Shown: positions 1 through 64,000 of the stretch, in pieces
Layout of the letters: every line of letters starts with the position of its first letter
Position numbering within the stretch: the first letter of the stretch is position 1
Origin: Sinotaia quadrata
Lineage: Eukaryota; Mollusca; Gastropoda; Architaenioglossa; Viviparidae
Length of the DNA: 64,000 nucleotides
Assembly: GCA_028829895.1 (NCBI GenBank)
Contig: CM054181.1
Coordinates: 49,433,759 to 49,497,758 of the forward strand
Direction: 5' to 3'
The notes under the pieces: model-generated
The model's database searches: none
Seen by the model: only the letters and a program-made list of their open reading frames with translations
What the model was told of the DNA's origin: nothing
Translations under genes and position numbers: made by a program

Positions 1-734
1 AGAAAGAATTTATATCTTTGAGAACTCTATGTATATAAATACAAGAAAGAGAACGAAGCTATATGGGACGGCCTTCAAGAAAGAGAACAGTAGCACAGAG
101 AACTCTATTTGTAAGAAAGAGAACAGTAGCACAGAGAACTCTATATGTAAGAAAGAGAACAGTAGCACAGAGAACTCTATATGTAAGAAAGAGAACTCTG
201 TATGCAAGAATAAGGACTACCGTATCGAAGTAAACAGACGAACAATGAAGGTGTGGAATTATATCACTTTCATCCATTCATTATAAGCGCTTTGGAATCC
301 TTTACTTTAATTCACGTTTACTCTAGCGTTCGCATATAGTTTTTATTTTCTTTTGTCTTGCTCTATTTGCTTCCTGGAGAAGGATCTGGCACCAAGAGCA
401 CTATAGCAATTGATGAAAATTAAAAAAAGAAGCGTTTCAACAGGCACATGCTTGTCTTGTTCTGAAGTTATGCTTCCCAATATTTACACTCTGCATTCCA
501 AGATGTTGCCTGCAAAAGCACAGCTTTTTAGTCTTTAATTTCTAACACAGTATATTTGTCTGCAAAATACGACCCTTTAGACTGAGATTCATAACCTGTA
601 AAATTGTATGTGACCTTGAGAAATGAATCACCTTAGGTGTAGATGTTAAACCTTTATTAATTATCGCTTCATTCTTAAGTATAAAAGCATGTTATTGATC
701 TCCTCCTTCAAGTTTAGTTTTAATTTCTTTGCTT
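1..734. other. Intron of the left TRPC gene with a 36-bp minisatellite
   Basis: Positions 78-200 hold about 3.5 copies of a 36-bp unit (AAGAAAGAGAACAGTAGCAC core). Because the unit is a multiple of three, it opens spurious frames on both strands. The rest is AT-rich with no recognisable exon. Confidence 0.7.
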
Positions 735-846
735 TATTTCAGGAAGTCACAGAGACCATTGTACAAAGGCAAACAGCTATTCTTTGTTTCAGGAAATTAT
801 GAATACCATTTTACGAAGGCATGCATGCATTTCTTTGTTTCAGGAA
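735..846 (+). repeat. Triplicated 3' splice site and exon start
   Basis: Three units, 50 and 51 bp apart, each contain TTTCAG|GAA followed by a version of the exon's first 28 bases (exon-like starts at 743, 793 and 844). Only the third continues into the conserved coding sequence. The first reads into a stop, and the second is open and in frame with the third. Confidence 0.85.
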
Positions 847-910
847 ATTATGGAGACCATCGTACAACGGTATATATTTGATATACAGAGAGAAGAAGAG
901 TTGGGCAGAG
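844..910 (+). CDS. TRPC: Second TRPC gene, penultimate exon
   Basis: 67 nt between TTGTTTCAG and a G|GTAGGT donor, phase 0 in and phase 1 out. It encodes EIMETIVQRYIFDIQREEEL then GR, clearly homologous to MQRIIQRYIFDIQREAEV of exon 14 of the minus-strand gene. It belongs to a gene whose upstream exons lie left of the window. Two degenerate copies of the acceptor and exon start precede it. Using the nearer one (793) would lengthen the exon to 118 nt without changing phase. Confidence 0.88.
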
Positions 911-1548
911 GTAGGTAAAATGAGTATTAAAGCAAGGTGGGGATAGTGCGATGAACGCAAATTAACACTCAATGAAAACTGTGTGAATTGTGGTGAATAG
1001 TTTGATTGTTGTCCCTTTTTTCTAATGCGTTCATCTTTATAACGTGTTTTACACTGACAGTTGTAATGTAATCAATGCAACAATTCTTTAAATACATGCA
1101 TTTATTACTGCAATTGTTAAATTATCCTTTTATACTAAAAGAAACTGAAGCATTTGATAAAGCATAATCGAAACAATGCACCAAAATGCTGGTATTTAAA
1201 TTATTGAAAATTTAGCAGTGAAGATAATATTTTGTCCGTAACACCATTCGTAATATTTGTTTCTCTCTTCTATAATTTTATAAATAGATACAAGAGTTCC
1301 CTCCCTTGTTTGACACACATTACTGATAACCATACTTAATCCTAGCACGCTTTTAGCTCACGATCATCATTCACGAACACATATTTAGTATTCACAAGAC
1401 TCTCTTTTTCCTCCCACCTGAACTATTCGTTCAGTCTCTAAAAGTCTCATGTCCAGTTCTAATTGCACAGTTAAAATCATACAAACTTTCTCTCCGTTCC
1501 TTAATCATTTTCAGTGATGATTGCACACGGCAAATTATTTCGTTGCAG

Positions 1549-1805
1549 AAAAAGTGGACGAGATACGTCAAAACATTTACAACACGAAATGGGACTTAAT
1601 GGAGCTCATGGAACAGCGCGATGCGTCAGTGCGCAACCTGACTTGCTGCGCCAAGCTGATCGCTTCCGAGTTGACCCTCCTGGCCCCGACCAGTGTCGGG
1701 AGGAAGGAAGGTGCTAAATTTAGAAAGCTCAAAGACGAAAAAAGGAGCGACAAGAGCACTGATTACCCTAAGACTGGAACCCTTCTTAGTGGCTCGAGAC
1801 TGTGA
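1549..1805 (+). CDS. TRPC: Second TRPC gene, last exon
   Basis: 257 nt, phase 1 in, acceptor TTTCGTTGCAG, stop TGA at 1803-1805. The joined codon gives GREKVDEIRQNIYNTKWDLM, aligning with EDDFEEIKQDILSFRFEVM of the minus-strand gene with identical intron phase. The tail is Lys/Arg-rich. The C-terminus is SGSRL, fitting a class I PDZ-binding motif (S-x-L), similar in kind to the TTRL end of vertebrate TRPC4/5. Upstream exons are outside the window. Confidence 0.88.
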
Positions 1806-2079
1806 ATAGCATTCTATAGTGAAAGTTAATGCCGCACCTTTCTTTTGTCTCGCGCAATTTGGTAACGGCTTCAGATGCCGAAAATACCTGTTTGGAACCA
1901 ATTCATGCGAACATATTGTGTTTTTATTTTTAACTGCGCACTTCTGTCACCTCACTGGAGAGACAATAGTGATTTTTATTTTATCTTTCAAATCAAGCTG
2001 CCCCGACATTAAGGATGGAGTGATCCCATATTTGTTTGCGCATGTGCAGCTGGATGCTCCTTAAGACGGAATGAGGGGT

Positions 2080-2420
2080 TACGTGAGATACGTGAAGTAC
2101 TTACGTGTATATTACATCATAGAAATATAGGTGTTTTGTGTTCTGCGTGATATACGTCTATCTTACATCATAGGAATATAGGATTCTTTGTCTGCTGCGT
2201 GTGGTTACATCTGTCTTACATCATATGAATCTGGATATTTAGTCTGCAGCGCATTGTTACGTCTATTTGAGAAATCATAGGAATCTGACCTTTTTGAGTG
2301 CAGGGCATTGTTAAGTCCATTTTACACCATATATATCTTGATGCATTGCGTGCTGCATGTTTTACCTCCACACTACGTCATCAGAATCTGCTTGCCTTGA
2401 TGCTGCATTTTTTGAAGTAC
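2080..2420. repeat. Degenerate ~60-bp tandem repeat
   Basis: Five or so diverged units share CTTACATCATAGGAAT and a CTGC-GCG-TTG core. They are strongly mutated, so this is an old array. Confidence 0.6.
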
Positions 2421-2603
2421 ACCATGTGTCTGGTAAGCATGCAAGGGATTGGTGGTACGTTCGATATATCTATACAATATGTTTACCCAACTCTCGTTCA
2501 AGATTTTATTTATCAGCAAATGACAAAGGGATCGCATCACTTGAGAGTGAAAATGGGGAAAAATCAAGAATGTAATTTTATTTCACTATTACTAACACGA
2601 TTT

Positions 2604-2800
2604 GTGCCATTAGAATAGTCTACATGAGTGGTGCCATTAGAATAGTCTACATGAGTGGTGCCATTAGAATAGTCTACATGAGTGGTGCCATTAGAATAGT
2701 CTAAAATGAGTTGTGCCATTAGAATAGCCTCCATGAGTGGTGCCATTAGAATAGTCTACATGAGTGGTGCTATTAGAATAGTCTATATGAGTGGTGTAAT
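2604..2800. repeat. 27-bp minisatellite
   Basis: About seven copies of a 27-bp unit with core GTGCCATTAGAATAGTCTAC, followed by ATGAGTG. The unit is a multiple of three and produces a repetitive open frame that is not a gene. Confidence 0.9.
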
Positions 2801-2836
2801 CTGTAAGCAGGATACAGTATGTTGAAAGTGAATGAT

Positions 2837-2842
2837 AATAAA
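2837..2842 (+). terminator. Candidate poly(A) signal of the left TRPC gene
   Basis: AATAAA lies about 1 kb past the stop at 1805. The intervening sequence includes two minisatellites, so the 3'UTR assignment is weak. Confidence 0.25.
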
Positions 2843-2984
2843 GAAGTTAAAACAAAAAAAAAATTACTAATGTTATACTCTTCATAAATAAGACTACTTA
2901 GGTATAGTGGGCAATGACATACACGATTGTTTGGATACACTGACATATATGGACAAATGATATTAGACTGATTGTTTGGATAAA

Positions 2985-3160
2985 TTTTTCGGTGAGAGAG
3001 TGAGAATTAGTATTGTTCTTGTATGGATGTATGTACGTGTCCGGAGAGAGAGTGAGAATTAGTATTGTTCTTGTATGGATGTATGTACGTGTCCGGAGAG
3101 AGAGTGAGAATTAGTATTGTTCTTGTATGGATGTATGTACGTGTCCGGGATAGAGAGTAA
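2985..3160. repeat. 52-bp minisatellite
   Basis: Three near-identical 52-bp units, with CCGG at 3041, 3093 and 3145 marking the period. Confidence 0.9.
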
Positions 3161-4579
3161 TTAGAAAATGGGTTACTGTTGTTCAAATATGTATTTGTGT
3201 ACCTATTCGTGGCAGAGAGACCACACCGTACGGTCTTGTCAACAGAAAGGAGTGTGATAGAGAAAGAGAAAAACTTACTAATTATTTTTCTCATTCTCAA
3301 AATATTCTACTTATACCAAAATGTTCATTACACTGATCAGGTTCACAAAAGCAAATACAACATAACAAATCATATTTATTTAGGTAGTATATCTTATTTA
3401 TTTAAAGGCGTGAATTAGTAGTTTGCAACAATATAATATAAGACCTTTGTGTCATTGTAATACACTCTCGCACGCTCTTTCTCACCCTCATTTCGAGTAA
3501 TACAATGTGTCAAAAAAACTCTACCATGTTAATCATGAAAATGCAACTATACTCAACACCAAATCAAACCATTATAATTTATTCAAACATACATATCAGA
3601 TTGCATACAGACATCTCACACAGTACAGCCATAGTCATCCACTAATCGGTTATAGATCTCATTATTACTGGTCATGCTATTTATTCCCAGTCAATTACGT
3701 CATTGACAAATTGAAAATCAGTTCCTAACTTTCGCTGCCACGAGAGAGTCGTAAATCTACAAATAGTTCTGAATTCTGGCAAAAGAGAAAAATAGCGTGT
3801 TGTCCAGTAGACACAACGTATTTGTCAAACTGTGTGAATTTAGAAGTAAAAAAAAAATGGGAGAGGAGAAAGCAGTTATGTTTACGCATATGCCGATAAT
3901 TTATTTCTGGGATTTTCTTTTAACCAAGCGTTCGCTTTATTACGCTAAAAATGGTTATGCGCGAAGTCCACCAGACTAAAATAGAGTGTGGTTAAATGTG
4001 AAAACAAAATGAGAAGTGCAATCTGTAGGTTTTGGATTACCGTTCTTGTGTCATTTAACTAAATCCTATAAATTAGTTACGTATATGTACAACTCTATAT
4101 CTTGACAATGATAGCAAGCTAGGGCACTGAGAAACACTGAAATAAGCTAATAATTATACAGAAACAGTAACAAGAAAACAAAGAAAAAATAAAAAATAAA
4201 CAACCACTCATAACTTTCAATTGAAAAAAAATCATTATATTATACATATACATTTTGTTATTTAGAAAGTGATGATGGAAAGTTAACAAAATATTTAATT
4301 ATCAACATGTCAATTGTCTATTGTAAACATAATGTATTACATCCTTACGTTAATAAATAACTATTCAAGTAGCTAAATAATTACTTGTACATCAATGCAC
4401 ACATGTATTATCTGAGCAATGGTCAGTTATGTTACTGAAAACGGTCAAACATTTTAGGAAATCTATTTATGCTGAAAATATTTTACACACTATATTCGTC
4501 GTCAGTAAATAGACGAAACAAAATTATATACGGAGGTAAATTTCATAATCAGTTTTGGATAAATAAATACTGTTTCTAT

Positions 4580-4815
4580 CTCTCACACACACTCTAGCAC
4601 ATATACTAACACGCACGAATACACTCATACACACAAGCATACATATGTGCATGCTTACGTACATATAAGCATACACGCAAATATACACACAATCATACAT
4701 ACATACATACACTCATACATGCGTGCATGCATACTTGCACAAAGTCATGTACACACACACAATCACACCTACACACAAGCATACATGCACACATAAACAA
4801 ACATATGCGTGCGTG
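4580..4815. repeat. Degenerate CA/CATA-rich microsatellite tract
   Basis: Interrupted ACAC, CATA and GCATACAT runs. It gives a Tyr/Cys/Val-rich spurious frame on the minus strand. Confidence 0.75.
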
Positions 4816-5436
4816 CATTAGAAATACATGTGCATATGTTGTACTGTATTAGAACAACAAGAAAACAATTCTTTTAAACAGATGCTATACAAGGCGTATA
4901 GCAAATATAAAATTAATTTCGTCCATCGTATATAACCGTGCAGAAGATAATTACTGATAAAGCATAATAAATATGGACTATTATTGAATATCTTTGAAGC
5001 GTAAACACAATGACGAACAAGTACTAATATTTCAAATATTGGATTTTGATTTACACAGTCCGGGCCATTAGGACAATGCTATCTGAGGTGTATAATATTA
5101 ATAATAATATTTATAAAATCAAATTATAACGAGACAGAGACGCTTAAGCACATGTAATAAAGTTCATTTAAAATCATTATTGCGTGACATGTGTCTGATG
5201 GGATTATCATATCCTGAAGAGTGACGAAATAGTCACTGTACAAATCTGGCGAGCTATTCTCTACACACTCTGGTGAGATAGTCCTCCCTTCATAAATAGT
5301 GAAACGGTCATAGCTACAGGAGTGATAAATGTGTGAGATTTACAAGTTAAAACATTTTTTTTTTACAAATGTCTGAATGTCTGAATAAAAGATCGTGACA
5401 ATCGTCAAGAAATGGCAGTTTTGTATACCGGTCCTA

Positions 5437-5437
5437 T

Positions 5438-5500
<63 letters not shown>
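5437..5500. repeat. (CA)n microsatellite
   Basis: About 30 uninterrupted CA dinucleotides. Confidence 0.97.
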
Positions 5501-6579
5501 AATCATGTCCAGGTCACGTGTCGATAGATCGAGCCATCTTCGGTAGACAGTCATTGGCCAGCAGATTAGTAATTTAAGACCGGAAGATACCAGTAAGAAC
5601 AATTTCCCATTCATTTGTGAGGGAGAATTCATCAGTTTGTGCTTGCTATTATGTGAAAGAAAGATTCTGTTAGAAGTTCTTCTGGAACTGTCTCCGAGAA
5701 CTGGTAGAGAAGAAGGTGATTATAGTACTAAAGAGTTAGCGTTTTACTTTTTTTTAGATCACAATCAGCTCTACGAATACTGAACTTATTGCTGTTGTTA
5801 AACAACTGTGCTCCCAATTCGTGACGTGTAAATGTGACGCCTTTAGCATTACAATCACCACATGGTTTTCCCCAATACAAAATGGCGGCTGACCATAGCA
5901 AATCGCCGTATTACACAGTTTCAATGAAAGTAAACCTCGAAAAAACACTGTCATTGAACAGCAAATTGAACAGAATGATTTTCGTTTTCATCTAACTGAT
6001 TCGTATACACTTTGCATGCAAATTAACATATTGCAAGTACGTCTGTTTTTAAGAATCACTTTATCTCTAACCACACCTATTTTCTCAAATCGATTCACCT
6101 TTAACCCGCTTGTTTGCACAAATCGACTCCTCTTTAATCACCGCCAGTTTTCAAAGTTATTTTATATCTAACCATATTCGACACTTTGTCTCGATGACAT
6201 GTGCGTTCGTGCTTGAGGGACAATTACCCACGAGCAAGTCAGCCACTTCAAAACGTGTTTACAAACTCTGCTACTCAGTCTTACACCACTCGTTCTTGAT
6301 AATTTATTCATCACTAACCGGTGCGAGAGTGTGCATATTTTAAACGAAAATACATATTGTCTTTCACCTTTATCAGAATTGGTTAATACACAGGTACATA
6401 TTATTCAATACTCGATGCCACAAAGGCTGACGCCATTTTGTATTGACAGTGCAAAGGCGCTATAACCTCGATCACGTGCCCAAAGTTGAAATCAATGATA
6501 ATGTGCCTGTCATGAAAGAAAATGAGACGCTTTCATTTAAAAAAAAAGAATTATTATTTAATCGGCTTTCTTAATAATA

Positions 6580-7150
6580 GATTCTAGTGAACGCCAGTCG
6601 GTTGGTAGACATTTGGCTGATGTAGAAAATCAATTACTTTTGGCTTAGTTAGTATAGTAACTCAGATAATCTCTGTCAGCAAATGAATATTTGCTCACTT
6701 TAGAATATCAGTGACATTTGGCAAGCGGTTGCATATACCAGTCAGAAGTTCCAATTTGGCTGAAGTGGAAAATAAATGCTTTTGTCTTTATGTTAGTAAG
6801 TCAGAGCGATAAACAAGCAATCAGTCAGTCAATATTGACTGATATAAATCATTTGTGCTTTTGGATTGTTAGTACGTCAACATAGATACGTTAGTCAATG
6901 AGTATATAATGATGTAACATATCGGTGATGTTTGGCTATCGTTCTGATGAGTGTGTGTATGTGGAAATACATCGGTATGTGCGTGCACGTTGATTGATGC
7001 AGAAAATAAACGCTCTTGAACTCAACAATCAAGTCAGTCTGTGTAAGTATACATCAATCATTCGGTTCAAATTGATTGGTATAGAACACTAGTGCCTTTA
7101 GGTTGCTGTTAGTTAAGTCAAATAAGCCAGTGCGTCTTAGTCTACGTCAG
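6580..7150. repeat. Old ~135-bp tandem repeat
   Basis: Four or five diverged units share a TTTGGCTGATGTAGAAAAT segment and an AGTTAGTAAGTCA segment at similar spacing. Similarity is visible but low. Confidence 0.5.
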
Positions 7151-7159
7151 TCCTCCAAG

Positions 7160-7275
7160 ATTCCGGTAGACATCTTCGCGAGAATGTGCAAGACTAGGAT
7201 TTTATAAAAGAATCGGGATAACAAATTATCTTCGCGAGAATGTGCAAGACAGGACTTTATAAAATAATTAGGGTA
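7160..7275. repeat. Two-copy direct repeat
   Basis: CTTCGCGAGAATGTGCAAGA followed by a GGA-TTTATAAAA segment occurs twice in tandem, with the second copy slightly diverged. Confidence 0.85.
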
Positions 7276-7409
7276 ATTATCGTGTCCAACTGTTCGTATT
7301 CAGTCATCACTCTTAACGGAGACAAGTTTTTATTAACGTACCAATAACAATGAGGACTTTTGCTTTTGTAAAAGTATTTTAATTAATTTGCTTAATTCTT
7401 TTGCGTGCT

Positions 7410-7463
7410 CTCTCTCTTTCTCCCTCCCTCTCTCTCCCTCCCCCTCTCCCCCCTCTCTCTCTG
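7410..7463. repeat. (CT)n / CCCTCT low-complexity tract
   Basis: A pyrimidine-only run of about 50 bases. Confidence 0.9.
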
Positions 7464-8129
7464 AGATATATTACACTGGTAAAATGTAATGTTTGCGAGA
7501 AACGAATGCTAGCCTAGCCGTTTATCTGTGTGTCGCGTGTTAGCGTATGCTTGAATGTGCTAGCTATAATGAATGTGTCGGGGAGATTGTATTAATTTCT
7601 AAGTGTAATTAATGTGTCGGTGTGAATATATTCCTCTCCTTAATGTGTTACCTGTAATGAATGTTTAACTGAGATTGTATTCACGTTGTGAATATGAAAA
7701 ATTGCGAAGTTATCACCCTGCAAAGCAGTTACGAGTTACTGCAGAAACTTATTCTGAGTAAAAGTAAATAAAACTAATATAAAAAAAAGAAGAAATGTTT
7801 TAAATAGTCTGTATGATTTCTACAAGCTAATCAATCTACCAATCTAAAAGCTTAATTTCTGTGCATTTAAAGGCATATGTGTGTCAAATATATATTATAT
7901 ACACACACACACTCGAAAGACACGATTGGTAGTTTCCAAAAAACGGTACACGTATCACTGCGCATGCCCAGTGGAAGAACGTGTATCAAAACATCAAACA
8001 ATTAACAAATTATTTATACGCCTGCTGCAAGGTCCTTCACAAACCATATTTTATGTGTTTAAAATTCACTTCAGTGTAATCAAAACAACTACCACAGACT
8101 GACAGCAAATGAAAATCAAATATAATAAT

Positions 8130-8290
8130 CAGCGAAATCAAAAGAACTTCTATATAGAGTGAAATCAAAAGAACTTCTATGTGGAGTGAAATGAAAAGAA
8201 ATTCTATATAGAGTGAAATAAAAAGAACTTCTATATGGAGTGAAATGAAAAGAACTATGTAGAGTGAAATCAAAAGAACCTCTATGGAGA
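8130..8290. repeat. ~24-bp minisatellite downstream of TRPC stop
   Basis: About seven copies of an AGTGAAATCAAAAGAACTTC unit followed by TATATAG. It may fall in the 3'UTR if the distal poly(A) signal is not used. Confidence 0.85.
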
Positions 8291-8368
8291 GCGAAGTCTA
8301 AAGCGATTTCAGTGTGCAGTAAAGAAATCGGACATCTTCAATAGGCAGTTAGTTAAAGTAAAAATCCA

Positions 8369-8692
8369 TTTATTATTCATACGGATGCAGATATATCACG
8401 ATCTTGACCAATATATACAGCACATTGTTTCAAAAATGATATTTTAATAGCTAACTGTACAGTTATAACAGAAACAGTTTTAACAAGTAAGAGTTTAGAA
8501 AATGTAGAATTCGTGTGAATAAACAGTGTCCTATATTACTTTTGAAATGTCGTTCATGTCTTTCAGTGTAATACAGCGGAACATGGAGCGAAATAAATTC
8601 AATATATTTGGTACCGTTTAGGAAACTAAAGCGAAAACTGCTTTGAAAGTTAGAAACGTTATTTGGTGTATCGAACAGGAAGTGGTTTTATT
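8369..8692 (-). terminator. Candidate poly(A) signals of the minus-strand TRPC gene
   Basis: On the minus strand AATAAA occurs at 8687-8692, only 26 nt past the stop, and again at 8369-8374. The more distal one gives a more normal 3'UTR length. The choice is not decidable from sequence alone. Confidence 0.35.
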
Positions 8693-8717
8693 TAGGCACA
8701 CCGAGATGGAGTTCAAG

Positions 8718-63672
<54,955 letters not shown>

Positions 63673-64000
63673 TGTTGTTGTGCGTGTACAATAAATGTCT
63701 TGATCAGACTATATAAACCACTTTTCTGATCTCGCGCAGCATTGCGTTCATTAAGAGCTGTAAAAGGGGAGACTACCTAGCACACCAAGCAAAGCGCTAC
63801 TCTTACCAGTAATCATAATGAAATAGAGTGTATCCGTTCGTGACTCGGGATTTGTGTGTAGTTCTTTCGGATTTTTAGGAACGAAATTCCGCTAGTGACT
63901 TTCTTTCGAGTAAATCTGAATATTCAACTGAATTTTGCTCAGTACCTGCCAAGGGTCTCCAAGTACTAGTGAATGGTTACATGTAGATAGTTGGGAGAGC
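63673..64000 (-). promoter_or_regulatory. 5' flank / putative 5'UTR of the TRPC gene
   Basis: This is the sequence immediately upstream of the proposed start codon. An in-frame TAG at 63709-63711, with no ATG between, limits the reading frame to the start at 63672. A TATA-like AT run sits at 63711-63716. No convincing initiator or CpG block is visible, and the window ends here, so the transcription start cannot be fixed. Confidence 0.35.

Larger units (their letters stand above)
1806..8717. other. Intergenic region between convergent TRPC genes
   Basis: About 6.9 kb between the two stop codons. It contains several minisatellites and microsatellites listed separately. From about 3180 to 5400 and 5580 to 6550 I see only AT-rich unique-looking sequence with no supported gene. 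Short open frames here lack similarity or splice context. Confidence 0.7.

Overview
The window is AT-rich eukaryotic nuclear DNA with small exons, long introns, GT-AG splice sites and very dense simple-sequence and minisatellite repeats. It encodes metazoan TRPC cation channels. The channel sequence differs from the vertebrate paralogues, and the repeat-dense layout would suit an invertebrate. A lophotrochozoan, possibly a mollusc, is my guess; nothing in the window proves the species.

The dominant feature is one TRPC gene on the minus strand. I could assemble 15 coding exons from the start codon at 63672 down to the stop at 8718, all joining in frame, for a predicted 974 residues. The order is: a basic N-terminal exon (63466-63672), ankyrin repeats and linker (38277 to 23062, including an H-x3-C-x-C-x2-C zinc motif), pre-S1 and S1-S6 (21269 to 13815), the TRP domain starting with EWKFAR (13284), and the C-terminal coiled-coil or calmodulin/IP3-receptor-binding region (10128 to 8718). 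Introns 1 and 2 are about 25 kb and 12 kb.

At the left edge (735-1805, plus strand) lie the last two exons of a second TRPC gene. It is homologous to the last exons of the first gene and shares the phase of the final intron. The two genes are convergent, tail to tail, with about 6.9 kb between their stop codons. The first visible exon of the left gene has its 3' splice site present three times, and one extra copy would add 17 codons in frame.

Around the S3-S4 exons of the minus-strand gene, three neighbouring exons abut minisatellites that look built from their own splice-site sequence: a 116-bp repeat with the exon 8 donor, a 35-bp repeat with the exon 9 donor, and a 27-bp repeat beside the exon 10 acceptor. 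I regard this as the most unusual structure in the window.

The introns, mainly intron 1, hold a degraded interspersed family that looks like long terminal repeats (about 1.4-1.65 kb, TG...CA ends, near-matching 5-bp flanks). One copy is fused to a frame-disrupted Ty3/gypsy-type pol fragment (48818-49690). The rest of the non-coding DNA is micro- and minisatellites and unassigned AT-rich sequence. I saw no rRNA, intact tRNA, CRISPR array or bacterial-type gene.
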